A stretch of DNA of 64,000 bases from Dietzia natronolimnaea (GCF_039525805.1 NZ_BAAAHZ010000013.1), one strand, 5' to 3'; shown: positions 41,616 to 51,086, counted from the stretch's first letter. The notes: a model not told the origin generated them from the sequence alone. Numbers and translations are program-made.

Positions 41616-42956
41616 CTAGGACGTGGGCGGACCGTCACGGTGGGTCAGGGTGCTTTTCGCCGTGGCGACCACCTGGACGGACTCGAGCCACCCCCTGCGC
41701 AGCCCGGCCTCGAGCGCCGCGAGATGGAACGCCCACATGCGCCGGTACACGGCGTCGAACCCCAGTGCCGCCGCGTCCCGCCCCCGGAGGGCGAACGTCT
41801 CGGACCACAACCTCACCGTCTCGGCGTGGTGCGACGTCGCCTCGATCCGCCCCAGCAGACGCAGCCGCGGAGAGCGGTCGATGGCCGAGACCAGTTCCGA
41901 CCAGGACACCACGGGGCCCGCCTCGGAGACGTACCGCGAGCCCCACGCGGCGAGTTCGACGACCGCCGGTCGGGGGCGCTCCGGGGACACCACCGCGGCG
42001 ATCGCGAGCCTGCCGCCGTCCGCCAGCAGCCTCTCAGCCGCGTCCAGGACCTCCGCGTATCCGGCGACACCCGCCGTGACCCCGGGATCGACCGCGACCA
42101 CCGCGTCGACTTTCCCCCGCGCGTCCGCCGGCCCGCCCAGGAAGAGCGTGATCTCGTCGTCGAGCCCCGCCGCGGCGAATCTCGACCCGAGGGCCGCCAG
42201 GCGCTCGGTCGACGAGGTCATCGTCCGTACGTGTGCCCCGCGCTCGGCGGCCCGCATCGGCAACTCACCCCACCCGGGAGTGGCGACGAGGGCCCGGGTG
42301 CCGGCTCCGACGCCGGCAAGGGTGAGCAGCGTGTCGGCCGACCGCCGTTGGGCGTCCCCCAGGTCGTTGCGCCGGGGGGGCGACGCCGGGACCTCGAGGT
42401 GGACCACGTCGGTCCCGTCCTCCATCCGTGCACGGGTGCGTGCACCGGAAGCGAACACGGCGCCCGCCGTCGACATCGTCTCGTCGGTGTAGAGGGAGGT
42501 GAGCGCACCGGGAACGGAATCCTCGAGCTCCACCACCACCGGTCCCCCGCGCCGTCGCCCACCACCGGGGCTCCCGCGACCGTCGCGCCCATAGGCTCGT
42601 TCACCCGGGTGGGCGCAGTCGGAGTTCCCCGCGATCCACGGGCCGAGGGTTCCTATGGCCGCGCCGAGGTCGGTGGTCGTCCACTCACCGGCCATGTAGG
42701 ACTCTCCCAGGCCGAGCACCCCGGCGGACGCGAGGCGCGCCCAGAAGCGCTCGGGCTCCCGCAGGACCACTCGAACAGGGGCGTCGTACTCGCCCGCCGC
42801 CGTCGAATCCGGGTAGTCGATCCTCAGACCGAGGTCCCTGGTCGACCTCCTCAGGGCCTGGGCGACCTCCCCCGCGGCCTGTCCGCCCATCCCGTCCGGC
42901 TCCGCGAGCGCGGGCCAACGATCGAGGTCGACGGTCTGCGGTTCGAGTCTGACCAC
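41616..42956 (-). CDS. Cyclopropane-fatty-acid-synthase-like methyltransferase, motif I altered
   Basis: A 446-residue protein built like CFA synthase. The N-terminal part has LGLGESYMAGEW, and SLYTDETMSTAGAVF follows where the family usually has a YxxPTMTYSCA stretch. The SAM-binding motif is changed: VATPGWGELPMRAAERGAHVR where active enzymes have GCGWG. FHLAALEAGLRRGWLESVQV is the conserved C-terminal part. Whether it can still methylate lipids is uncertain. It sits opposite ndh, the two separated by a 224-base gap. Confidence 0.72.
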   Translation of the reverse strand: MVRLEPQTVDLDRWPALAEPDGMGGQAAGEVAQALRRSTRDLGLRIDYPDSTAAGEYDAPVRVVLREPERFWARLASAGVLGLGESYMAGEWTTTDLGAAIGTLGPWIAGNSDCAHPGERAYGRDGRGSPGGGRRRGGPVVVELEDSVPGALTSLYTDETMSTAGAVFASGARTRARMEDGTDVVHLEVPASPPRRNDLGDAQRRSADTLLTLAGVGAGTRALVATPGWGELPMRAAERGAHVRTMTSSTERLAALGSRFAAAGLDDEITLFLGGPADARGKVDAVVAVDPGVTAGVAGYAEVLDAAERLLADGGRLAIAAVVSPERPRPAVVELAAWGSRYVSEAGPVVSWSELVSAIDRSPRLRLLGRIEATSHHAETVRLWSETFALRGRDAAALGFDAVYRRMWAFHLAALEAGLRRGWLESVQVVATAKSTLTHRDGPPTS

Positions 42957-43084
42957 CGGGTCCCTCCTCAGGGGTGTCGTCAGTGGGACGGTACCGCCGC
43001 ACGTCGCCCGGGCGGGTCAGGCGCGACGGGGGGAGCGTTCACCGCGGCGAGCCCACTACGTGTGCACCGGCTACCGCATACCAC

Positions 43085-43180
43085 TACCCTGGGGACTCGT
43101 TCCCGCGCGTGACCCGCCCGGGGACCCGATCGGCGAGCCCCGCGCTCACCACGACAGTCTCACCTTCACCAGGAGCCGCC
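43085..43180 (+). promoter_or_regulatory. ndh promoter -10 and leader
   Basis: TACCCT at 43085-43090 would give a start near 43098 and a leader of about 83 bases, ending in an AGGAG site (43171-43175) six bases before the ATG. No strong -35 is seen. Confidence 0.35.
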
Positions 43181-44605
43181 ATGACCGAGCCCGCACACGA
43201 CCAGGTCACCGCCACCGCACCGGCCGGACGCCGGCACCGAGTCGTCATCATCGGGTCCGGCTTCGGCGGGCTCTTCGCGGCCCAGCAACTGAAGAAGGCG
43301 GATGTGGACGTGACCCTGGTCGCCAAGACCGGGCACCACCTCTTCCAGCCGCTTCTCTACCAGGTCGCGACCGGCATCCTCTCGGTGGGCGAGATCGCCC
43401 CGCCCACCCGGCTCATCCTGCGCGATCAGAAGAACGTCACCTGCATCCTCGGTGACGTCAACAAGATCGACGTGGCCGCCAAGACGGTCTACGCCTCGGC
43501 AGGTCACATCAAGTTCGACCTCGAGTACGACAGCCTCATCGTGGCCGCCGGCGCCAATCAGTCGTACTTCGGCAACGACCACTTCGAACGCTGGGCCCCC
43601 GGCATGAAGACCGTCGACGACGCCCTCGAACTGCGCAGCCGGATCCTCGGCTGCTTCGAGCAGGCGGAGGTCACCGAGGACGACGAGGAGCGCCGCCGCC
43701 TCCTCACGTTCATCATCGTGGGCGCGGGACCGACCGGTGTCGAGATGGCCGGGCAGGTCGCGGAGCTGGCCCAGCACACCCTGAAGAACACCTTCCGCCG
43801 TATCGATCCCGCCTCCGCCCGGGTAATCCTCCTGGACGCGGCCCCCGCCGTCCTCCCGCCGTTCGGCAACAAACTGGGCAACGCGGCTCGGGCCCGGCTC
43901 GAGAAGATGGGCGTCGAGATCCAGCTCAACGCCATGGTCACCGATGTGGACCAGCGCGGGATCGAGGTGAAGGACCCGGACGGTTCGGTCCGCCGGATCG
44001 ACGCCACCTGCAAGATCTGGTCCGCGGGCGTCCAGGCCAGCACGCTCGGCAAGATGCTCGCCGACCAGACGGAGGCCGAGATCGATCGCGCGGGACGGGT
44101 CCTGGTGCAGAAGGATCTCTCGCTGCCCGGGCACCCCGAGATCTTCGTCGTCGGCGACATGATGAGTCTCGACAAGCTCCCCGGCGTCGCACAGGTCGCC
44201 ATCCAGGGCGGCAAGTACGCCGCGAAACAGATCATGGCCGAGGTCGAGAAGGGCAGGTCCCCCGCCGAGCGACCGCCGTTCAAGTACTTCGACAAGGGCT
44301 CCATGGCCACCGTGTCGCGTTACAGCGCGGTGGTGAAGGTGGGCAGGCTGGAGATCTCCGGCTTCATCGCCTGGGTGATGTGGCTCGTGGTGCACCTCGC
44401 GTACCTCATCGGGTTCAAGAACCGCCTGACCACCATGTTCTCCTGGGGAATGCACATGGGCGGTGACCACCGCTCCCAGCTGACCTCCACGCAACAGTGG
44501 GTCTACGGTCGACAGGCCATCGAGCGCGTGGCGGCCCATGAGAAGGCCCGCTCGGCGGAGGAGGCCCGCGACCGGGCCGTGGAGACCACGTCGATCGGCG
44601 ACTGA
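43181..44605 (+). CDS. ndh: Type II NADH dehydrogenase
   Basis: A 474-residue single-subunit NADH:quinone oxidoreductase that feeds electrons to menaquinone without pumping protons. FAD-binding VVIIGSGFGGLFAAQQLKKA near residue 20, NADH-binding IIVGAGPTGVEMAGQ near residue 185, and FVVGDMMS as the second FAD motif. A hydrophobic C-terminal part (GFIAWVMWLVVHLAYLIGF) anchors it to the membrane. A strong terminator follows. Confidence 0.95.
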   Translation: MTEPAHDQVTATAPAGRRHRVVIIGSGFGGLFAAQQLKKADVDVTLVAKTGHHLFQPLLYQVATGILSVGEIAPPTRLILRDQKNVTCILGDVNKIDVAAKTVYASAGHIKFDLEYDSLIVAAGANQSYFGNDHFERWAPGMKTVDDALELRSRILGCFEQAEVTEDDEERRRLLTFIIVGAGPTGVEMAGQVAELAQHTLKNTFRRIDPASARVILLDAAPAVLPPFGNKLGNAARARLEKMGVEIQLNAMVTDVDQRGIEVKDPDGSVRRIDATCKIWSAGVQASTLGKMLADQTEAEIDRAGRVLVQKDLSLPGHPEIFVVGDMMSLDKLPGVAQVAIQGGKYAAKQIMAEVEKGRSPAERPPFKYFDKGSMATVSRYSAVVKVGRLEISGFIAWVMWLVVHLAYLIGFKNRLTTMFSWGMHMGGDHRSQLTSTQQWVYGRQAIERVAAHEKARSAEEARDRAVETTSIGD

Positions 44606-44650
44606 GGCGCGACGACTCAGCCGGTTCGGCGAGTCGATCGGTTCCGGGAC

Positions 44651-44682
44651 GAGCGCCCGGCGGGACATCCCGCCGGGCGCTC
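44651..44682. terminator. Hairpin terminator after ndh
   Basis: Perfect 14-base stem GAGCGCCCGGCGGG (44651-44664) with complement (44669-44682) and a four-base loop. It lies between convergent ndh and the PaaI-like gene. Confidence 0.8.
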
Positions 44683-44750
44683 TCGCAGTTCTGCCCCGAT
44701 TGTCGCCGCGCGCCCCGGGCCGGACAGGGCTTCTCGCCCGGCGACCGGGC

Positions 44751-45167
44751 CTACTGGAGGTTCGCCAGCCGGACCTGACCCACGGCAGCGAGTCGCCCCT
44801 CGTCATCGGTGATCTCGACACGCCACAGCTGCTGGCTGCGTCCCCGGTGCACGGGGGTACCGGTCGCCGTGAGCGTGCCCTCGGTGACGGCCCGCAGGAA
44901 GTCGGTCGAGTTGTTGACCCCGACCACCTTGCCCTCACCACCGAGCCACACCGCGCCCGCCACACTCGCGACCTCCTCGGCGATGGCACAGTAGACGCCG
45001 CCGTGGACGATCCCGTAGGGCTGGTGCAGGTGCGGCGCGATGTCGACCGAGACCACGACCCTGTCGGGAGTGATCTCCCGGTAGTCGATGCCGATCCCGC
45101 CGCCGAAACCGGTTCCGGACCGTCCCCGGATCAACTGGATGAACTCGTTCTCGACCGCGTCGGACAT
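44751..45167 (-). CDS. PaaI-family thioesterase (hotdog)
   Basis: A 138-residue hotdog thioesterase. HQPYGIVHGGVYCAIAEEVASVAGA is the family motif with HGG and the catalytic Glu (shown in parts), and STDFLRAVTEGTLTATGTPVHRGRSQQLW follows. It resembles the menaquinone-pathway 1,4-dihydroxy-2-naphthoyl-CoA thioesterase, so with NDH-2 next door a quinone role is tempting, but general PaaI activity is equally likely. Paralogue at 21479-21916. Confidence 0.82.
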   Translation of the reverse strand: MSDAVENEFIQLIRGRSGTGFGGGIGIDYREITPDRVVVSVDIAPHLHQPYGIVHGGVYCAIAEEVASVAGAVWLGGEGKVVGVNNSTDFLRAVTEGTLTATGTPVHRGRSQQLWRVEITDDEGRLAAVGQVRLANLQ

Positions 45168-45304
45168 CGGACCTCTTCTCCCGGCCCGGGCTGCCCGGGC
45201 GATTCGGGTACCGACGCTACCGCGCCTCCGCGTCCGCGCAGCCGAGCCGTGCGGGGTCACGCGCGTCAGGTCAGGTCAGCCGGGCCCAGCGGGCCGGGCC
45301 GGGC

Positions 45305-45355
45305 CAGGCGGGATCAGCGGACCGAGCCGGGTCAGGCGGGATCAGCGGACCGAGC
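45305..45355. repeat. 23-bp direct repeat at the end of the 45.3-kb gene
   Basis: CAGGCGGGATCAGCGGACCG plus three bases occurs at 45305-45327 and 45333-45355, 28 bases apart. The second copy includes the stop codon of the gene at 45342-46106, so the C-terminus may have been altered by duplication. Confidence 0.7.
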
Positions 45356-46106
45356 GCCAACCCCTGTCGCGCACCGGGATCGGTCCCGATCCGGGCGTTC
45401 GCGGAAGGGCGCTGCGCCTCCGTACCGCCAGACCGGAGTCGTGGAGCGCCTGCAGCACCAGCTGTCCGCGGCGGTATCCGGTCTCCGCACTCGTGTCGGC
45501 GAAGGTCGGGACGATCGTCGCGGCACCCAGCACGCACTCCCCGACCACCGACCACAGGGTGTCGACGCTGCAGTTGCTCACGCGGGAGAGATCGTCGAAC
45601 ACCGGACTCAGGGTCATGCGTGACCGGCAGGCGAGCCACTGCGCGAGGGCCTGCTCGCACGGCAGGACAACGGTCCCCGGCGAACCCGCGGACGGATCAT
45701 CACAGAGCAGTCGCAAGGTGGTGTCCCGGACGCCCGCCCAGTCGAGCCCTCCCTCGATGTCGGTGCGGACCGCGAGGTTCTCCGCACCCGTGTCCCACAC
45801 CCGGCCGATGGTGACGAAGCTCGCGACCGCCCGGCCGATCACCCCGTGGGCGAACGCGTCGGCGACGAGGTACGTCGAGAACCGGATGTCCCCGGACTCC
45901 GCGAAGTAGTTGCGGAACATCGTCTCGACACGTCCGCCGTCCACCGCACGCTCCAGCGGAACCCACCGGCGGCGGGACTGGGTACCGAGATCCGCGATCG
46001 AGTAGAACTTCGGGTATCCCGGTCTGAACCCGGCGAGTATCTCGACCGTGTCGTCGAACACCGTGCGCGTACCCACGATCTGTGTGGGCAGCATGGAGCT
46101 GGTCAT
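45342..46106 (-). CDS. Hypothetical protein, weak similarity to FhuF-type iron reductases
   Basis: A 254-residue protein I cannot place. The middle (STYLVADAFAHGVIGRAV, then FVTIGRVWDTGAENLAVR) weakly resembles the FhuF ferric-siderophore reductase family, but the C-terminal CC motif that binds the 2Fe-2S cluster there is absent, so that function is not proposed. Several Cys are scattered: LLCDDP, LPCEQAL, LACRSR, SNCSVD, ECVLG. The ATG at 46106 has a GAGGGGGA site ten bases upstream. Confidence 0.6.
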   Translation of the reverse strand: MTSSMLPTQIVGTRTVFDDTVEILAGFRPGYPKFYSIADLGTQSRRRWVPLERAVDGGRVETMFRNYFAESGDIRFSTYLVADAFAHGVIGRAVASFVTIGRVWDTGAENLAVRTDIEGGLDWAGVRDTTLRLLCDDPSAGSPGTVVLPCEQALAQWLACRSRMTLSPVFDDLSRVSNCSVDTLWSVVGECVLGAATIVPTFADTSAETGYRRGQLVLQALHDSGLAVRRRSALPRTPGSGPIPVRDRGWRSVR

Positions 46107-46389
46107 GTCTGCTGCTTCCCCCTCGCTGATCACTTCTCACTCGGGCCGCCTGCACACCGGCGCCACACCGCGGCGCGTTTCCCCCCGTTCCGCGGGTGCA
46201 CCGGTGTCCCGGCCCGGTAATAAGTGATACAACACACCACCTCGTACAACCAAGGGTTTCGGACCGGTTCCGGCAATCGTTGCACTCAGTGCACCACTGA
46301 CCTGTCAGCAAACACTCAGGTTCGCGGATGCCCGCCGGACGGCCCGTCTCCCCCATCGATGCAGGTCCACTGCCCGGGAACCCGTGGAC

Positions 46390-46395
46390 TAGTCT
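46390..46395 (+). promoter_or_regulatory. -10 of leaderless gnd promoter
   Basis: TAGTCT lies seven bases before the ATG at 46403. The 296-base gap before it also has an AT-rich stretch (46221-46250) that may hold the promoter of the divergent hypothetical gene. Confidence 0.5.
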
Positions 46396-46402
46396 GAGAC
46401 AC

Positions 46403-47875
46403 ATGAGTACTGAGCGCGAGGACGCGCAGCCGACCTCAGACACCAACGGGACCGCCGACATCGGAGTCACCGGACTCGCCGTGATGGGCTCGAACATCGC
46501 ACGGAACTTCGCCCGCCACGGGTACACGGTCGCCGTACACAATCGCTCCGCCGGCAAGACCGACGCTCTCCTGGACGAGCACGGCCGGGACGGGGACTTC
46601 GTCCGCACCGAGACCATCGAGGAGTTCGCCGCCGCACTCCGGTCGCCGCGACGTGCGCTCGTCATGGTTCAGGCCGGGGCACCCACCGACGCGGTGATCG
46701 ACGCCCTCGCCGAGGCGTTCGACGAGGGCGACATCATCATCGACGGGGGCAATTCCCTCTACACCGACACCATCCGCCGGGAGAAGGCGATGGCCGACCG
46801 CGGGATCCGGTTCATCGGCGCCGGGATCTCCGGCGGCGAGGAGGGCGCCCTCGAGGGCCCGTCCATCATGCCGGGTGGCCCGGCCTCCAGCTACGAGGTC
46901 GTCGGGCCCATGCTCGAGGACATCTCCGCCAAGGTCGACGGGACCGCGTGCTGCACCCACATCGGCGAGGACGGCTCCGGCCACTTCGTGAAGATGGTGC
47001 ACAACGGGATCGAGTACTCGGACATGCAGCTCATCGGCGAGGCGTACCACCTCCTGCGCGGTGTGGCGGGGATCGAGCCTGCGGCCATGGCCGAGGTGTT
47101 CCGCGAGTGGAACACCGGCGAACTCGACTCCTACCTGATCGAGATCACCGCGGAGGTGCTCGCCCAGGTGGACGCCGAGACCGGGTATCCCCTGGTCGAC
47201 GTGATCGTCGACCGCGCGGGCCAGAAGGGCACCGGCCGCTGGACGGTCAAGTCCGCACTGGATCTGGGAGTCCCGGTGACCGGTATCGCCGAGGCCGTCT
47301 TCGCCCGCGCCCTGTCCAGTTCGGTACCGCAGCGCGAGGCGGGCCGCGCGCTGCCCTCCGGCGCGGTGTCGACCCCGAGCGGCACCGGCCCAGAGTTCAT
47401 CGAGGACGTCCGGCGCGCGCTCTACGCGTCGAAGGTCATCGCCTACGCCCAGGGATTCGACCAGATCACCGCTGCCACCGCAGAGTACGGGTGGGATGTG
47501 GCGAGGGGCGACCTGGCCACGATCTGGCGTGGGGGATGCATCATCCGCGCCACCTTCCTCGACCGCATCCGCGAGGCCTACGCGGAGAACGCCGATCTCC
47601 CCACTCTCCTGGCCGCCCCCTACTTCGCCGAGGCGCTCGCCGACTGCGTCGACAGCTGGCGGCGCGTCGTCACCACGGCGGTGACCGCAGGTATCCCGGC
47701 GCCCGGGTTCTCCGCGGCCCTGGCCTACTACGACGGGCTCCGGACCGAACGACTGCCCGCCGCGCTCATCCAGGGACAGCGCGACTTCTTCGGCGCCCAC
47801 ACGTACCTGCGGACCGACCGCGAGGGCAGCTTCCACACTCAGTGGAGCGGCGACCGTACGGAGGTGCGGGCCTGA
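46403..47875 (+). CDS. gnd: 6-phosphogluconate dehydrogenase
   Basis: A 490-residue pentose-phosphate enzyme that decarboxylates 6-phosphogluconate to ribulose 5-phosphate while making NADPH. GLAVMGSNIARNFARHG is the NADP site, GISGGEEGALEGPSIMPGG the substrate loop and HFVKMVHNGIEYSDMQLIGEAY (shown in parts) the catalytic Lys/Glu region, placing it in the full-length (not short, NAD-type) branch. The C-terminal tail SFHTQWSGDR binds the other subunit. The next gene overlaps its end. Confidence 0.95.
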   Translation: MSTEREDAQPTSDTNGTADIGVTGLAVMGSNIARNFARHGYTVAVHNRSAGKTDALLDEHGRDGDFVRTETIEEFAAALRSPRRALVMVQAGAPTDAVIDALAEAFDEGDIIIDGGNSLYTDTIRREKAMADRGIRFIGAGISGGEEGALEGPSIMPGGPASSYEVVGPMLEDISAKVDGTACCTHIGEDGSGHFVKMVHNGIEYSDMQLIGEAYHLLRGVAGIEPAAMAEVFREWNTGELDSYLIEITAEVLAQVDAETGYPLVDVIVDRAGQKGTGRWTVKSALDLGVPVTGIAEAVFARALSSSVPQREAGRALPSGAVSTPSGTGPEFIEDVRRALYASKVIAYAQGFDQITAATAEYGWDVARGDLATIWRGGCIIRATFLDRIREAYAENADLPTLLAAPYFAEALADCVDSWRRVVTTAVTAGIPAPGFSAALAYYDGLRTERLPAALIQGQRDFFGAHTYLRTDREGSFHTQWSGDRTEVRA

Positions 47876-49170
47876 CCGGGCCGGCTCGGACCGATCTGGG
47901 CCGTCTACTCGCCGGGCTCGGCGTCGCGGTCCCGGTCAGACACGCCGTCTCCACCGTCGTCGACGGCCCGGCGAGCGCGATCCAGATCGCCGCGCTCGAC
48001 GACGCCGTCGCGGGCCGCGACCTCCTCGCGGTCGCGCCGACCGGCTCCGGCAAGACCCTGGTGTTCGCGATCGCCGTGGCGCACCGACTGGCCGGGGCCC
48101 CGAGTCTGCCTCTCCGGCCGCGTGCCGTCGTGGTGGCCCCGACCCGCGAGCTGGCGGTGCAGAACGCCGAGATCCTCGCCGAGGTCGGCGCGGGCGCCGG
48201 GCTCCGTGTCGCCACGTTCGTCGGCGGGCAACCGCTGTCCAAGGACCGCAGAACCCTGGTGGCGCCGGTCGACATCGCGGTGGGCACCCCTGGACGCCTG
48301 ACCGATCTGATCCGGACGGGGGCCCTGTCCACCACCGACGTGCAGGTCCTCGTCCTGGACGAGGCGGATCACCTGATGGGGCTCTCCTTCGGCGAGCAGA
48401 CCGCCTCATTGCTCGCGGACTGTGCTGACGCGACGCTCCTGTCGACGACGGCCACGGCGGACGCCGCCGTCGAGGACGATCTGCGCCGCCGACGCCCCGG
48501 ACTGTGTGTCCACCGCGTGGACTCCCCCGTCGACCCGACCCCGGTGACGGTCGCCGCCGGCGCCCCCCGCCAGCTCATCGTCGTCTCCGCACCGGACCCG
48601 GAGGAGTACGCGATCGCACTCGCCGCCCGCTGCCGCAGGGCATTGTTCTTCGTCCCCCGCCGCGACGCGGTCGAGGAGCTGCGCGCCTCCATCGCGGCGA
48701 CCGGGGTCACGGCGGCCGGCGTGGCGGGTTCCGCCTCCCCGACCAGGCGCGCCGGTGCATTCGCCGATCTCGCCTCGGGCGCCGTCAGGGTGCTCGTGAG
48801 CACCGACCTCGCCGGACGCGGCCTCGATCTCGACGGGATCGGCCACGTCATCCACGTCGGGCCTCCCCACTCGGTCCAGGACCTCGTCCACCGCTCCGGC
48901 CGTACCGGACGTGGTGACGACACCGCTGGCGTGGTGGCCGCGATTGTCAGACCCTCGGAGGTCGCCCGGATCAGCGCGCTGGCACGCGAGGTCGGCATGG
49001 ACGTCGAGCTCGTCGACCCCTCCGGCCCCCGGGCCGCGCGCCTCCTCGACGACCTCTTCGGGCCGGAGATCGCGCCACCCCGGCGACGGCGGGAGTCCGC
49101 TCCCCCGGCGCGATCCCGACGGCCCGCCCAGTCCCGGGTGCACCGCCCCAAGAAGAAGCGACGGTCGTGA
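47842..49170 (+). CDS. DEAD-box RNA helicase
   Basis: Approximately 442 residues with the DEAD-box set: APTGSGKT (motif I), PTRELA (Ia), VGTPGR, VLDEADHL (motif II), STTAT (III) and HRSGRTGRGD (VI). The basic C-terminus (RPAQSRVHRPKKKRRS) binds RNA. The start is unclear: GTG 47842 overlaps gnd by 34 bases without a ribosome-binding site, while CTG 47872 is preceded by a good GGAGG and overlaps the gnd stop. Function: RNA unwinding in ribosome assembly or cold response by family knowledge. Confidence 0.85.
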   Translation: MERRPYGGAGLTGPARTDLGRLLAGLGVAVPVRHAVSTVVDGPASAIQIAALDDAVAGRDLLAVAPTGSGKTLVFAIAVAHRLAGAPSLPLRPRAVVVAPTRELAVQNAEILAEVGAGAGLRVATFVGGQPLSKDRRTLVAPVDIAVGTPGRLTDLIRTGALSTTDVQVLVLDEADHLMGLSFGEQTASLLADCADATLLSTTATADAAVEDDLRRRRPGLCVHRVDSPVDPTPVTVAAGAPRQLIVVSAPDPEEYAIALAARCRRALFFVPRRDAVEELRASIAATGVTAAGVAGSASPTRRAGAFADLASGAVRVLVSTDLAGRGLDLDGIGHVIHVGPPHSVQDLVHRSGRTGRGDDTAGVVAAIVRPSEVARISALAREVGMDVELVDPSGPRAARLLDDLFGPEIAPPRRRRESAPPARSRRPAQSRVHRPKKKRRS

Positions 49171-50150
49171 GCCCGCGGCGCCAACCCTCCGACCCGGTTC
49201 TGGTGCCCGAGCGCCTCTGGCGGGCGCTGGAGCGCCGGCACACCGAGGCCGTCGACTCGCTGACCACCGACCACCTCGAGCGTCGACGACGAGGCGAGCC
49301 GCACCCGGTCGCGGACTTCCTGTTCACCTACTACCGGACGAGCGTCGCCACCGTCCGACGCTGGCATCCCGGCCCGGGGATCATCCTGGAGAACGCCCAC
49401 CTGACCGAACGGGCGCAGTGGCGCCACTACGAGCGGACCTCCCTGCACGGTCGGTCCGGACTGATCGTGGATCCCACGTCCGTCCTGTCCCGATGCGGCC
49501 CCCGCCTGACCCGCACACGCGAGATCGTCGAGGCCACCGCGTCCAGGCCGGGCGCACTGGGTTGTTTCGGCCTTCACGAGTGGGCCATGCTCTACCGGGG
49601 AGGCGACGATGCCGTTCGTCATCCCCGGGTGCCCCTCCGGGTATCTCAGCCACTGATCGACGACGTCGTCGACGGATCCCGGCTGCGGTGCACCCACTTC
49701 GACGCACTCCGGTTCTTCACCGAGGCCGCCGTCCCCCTCAACAAGGACGTCCTCACCCGCGCCGAACAGGTCCGCAACGAGCAACCGGCCTGCCTGCACG
49801 CCGGTATGGATCTCTACTCGTACGTGGCGGACATGGAGGCCGGCGCCCCCGGCGAGCTCCTGGTGGACACGTTGGCCGCGGCCTTCGACGCCCGCGAGGT
49901 CGACATGCGGTCCTCGCCCTATGACCTGTCCGCCTGGGGACTCGACCCGATCCCGGTGGAGTCCCCCGAGGGACGAGCGGTCTTCGTCGCCCACCAGCGC
50001 GGATGGGTCGCGCGGACACAGGGGCTCCGCGCCCGTTACCTGGAGGCGGCGCGGGCCCTGGAGTCGACGAACCCCACCTGCCCGGCCGGCGCCGGACGAC
50101 CGCCGGTCAGGCGGCAACCGCCCCGAACAGCCGCTGGGCCACCTCGGTGA
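49167..50150 (+). CDS. Conserved protein annotated in relatives as 3-methyladenine DNA glycosylase
   Basis: A 327-residue protein starting by GTGA overlap with the helicase. ERRRRGEPHPVADFLFTYYRTSVATVRRWHPGPG matches an actinobacterial conserved family often labelled 3-methyladenine DNA glycosylase (shown in parts). That label has, to my knowledge, weak experimental support. FGLHEWAMLYRGG and AGMDLYSYV continue the family pattern. It converges with oxyR, overlapping its end by 44 bases. I have moderate trust in the family and low trust in the label. Confidence 0.65.
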   Translation: MSPRRQPSDPVLVPERLWRALERRHTEAVDSLTTDHLERRRRGEPHPVADFLFTYYRTSVATVRRWHPGPGIILENAHLTERAQWRHYERTSLHGRSGLIVDPTSVLSRCGPRLTRTREIVEATASRPGALGCFGLHEWAMLYRGGDDAVRHPRVPLRVSQPLIDDVVDGSRLRCTHFDALRFFTEAAVPLNKDVLTRAEQVRNEQPACLHAGMDLYSYVADMEAGAPGELLVDTLAAAFDAREVDMRSSPYDLSAWGLDPIPVESPEGRAVFVAHQRGWVARTQGLRARYLEAARALESTNPTCPAGAGRPPVRRQPPRTAAGPPR

Positions 50151-51042
50151 TGACGCTCCCGAGCTCGGCGTAGGCGTCGTCACCGGCCGTGGCCGTGCGG
50201 AGCACCAGACCCATCGTCCGGCCCGGTGCGGGCTCGACGAACCTCGCGACCCCGATGCCGGGGTCGCGGCTCTCGGACACCACGGCCGACTCCGGCACGA
50301 TCATCACCCCCAGCCCCCCGGCGACGCACCTCACCGCGGTGGTCAGGGACGCCGCCCGCGACCCACCACGACCCAGGATCGGAGCCGAGACCCGCCGGCA
50401 CAGGTCGACGGTCTGGTCACGGAGGCAGTGCCCCTCGTCGAGCATCAGCAGTGGGAGATCCACGAGGGCCTCGAGGGAGAGGCCCTCCTGCCCGGCGAGC
50501 GGGTGGTCGGCCGGGACGAGGAGAGCGAACGGTTCGGTGTACAGGGGCATACCGATGGCACCCGCGGCATCGGTGGGAAGGGCCATGATCGCGACGTCGA
50601 TCGCCCCCGAGCGCAACTGCTCGAGCAGTCTGGCGGTCTGATCCTCGACGATCCGTGGCCGCAGATCCGGGAAACGCTCGGTCAGGGCGGGCAGCAGACC
50701 CGGCAGCAGGTAGGGCGCCGCCGTGGGGATCACACCGATGCGGACGTCGCCCGACAGCGGCCCCCCGCTGCCGGCGGCGATGTCGGCCACCGCGTCCATC
50801 GCGCCCACCGCGGCCCGTGCGAACGGGAGGAGCTGGTGCCCGACCGGTGTGACGAGCACCGTCCTGGTACTCCGTTCGACCAGGTGAACCCGGAGTCCCT
50901 CCTCCAGAGTCGCCAGGGCCTGGGAGAGCGACGGCTGGCTCATTCCCAGCTCCTCAGCGGCACTGCGGAAGTGGAGACGCTCCGCGACAGCGAGGAACAC
51001 CCTGAGCTGGGTCACGCTCGGAACGAACCGCTGATTGGCCAT
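50107..51042 (-). CDS. oxyR: LysR-family peroxide sensor OxyR
   Basis: A 311-residue LysR regulator with HTH at residues 15-65 (FRSAAEELGMSQPSLSQALATLEE) and a sensor domain with the OxyR cysteine pair in LDEGHCLRDQTVDLCRR. Oxidation of this pair by peroxide switches the DNA binding. Divergent ahpC-ahpD confirm the identity. The start is MANQRF. It controls the peroxide-detoxifying operon opposite; the 154-base gap contains a palindrome that could bind it. Confidence 0.9.
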   Translation of the reverse strand: MANQRFVPSVTQLRVFLAVAERLHFRSAAEELGMSQPSLSQALATLEEGLRVHLVERSTRTVLVTPVGHQLLPFARAAVGAMDAVADIAAGSGGPLSGDVRIGVIPTAAPYLLPGLLPALTERFPDLRPRIVEDQTARLLEQLRSGAIDVAIMALPTDAAGAIGMPLYTEPFALLVPADHPLAGQEGLSLEALVDLPLLMLDEGHCLRDQTVDLCRRVSAPILGRGGSRAASLTTAVRCVAGGLGVMIVPESAVVSESRDPGIGVARFVEPAPGRTMGLVLRTATAGDDAYAELGSVITEVAQRLFGAVAA

Positions 51043-51086
51043 GTCGATGAGTGTAGGACGATCAATAGCCCCACGTCGATGATTAT

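Noticed and set aside
45342..46106. Calling this gene an FhuF ferric reductase
   Set aside because: The middle resembles FhuF, but the C-terminal cysteine pair that binds the cluster is absent.
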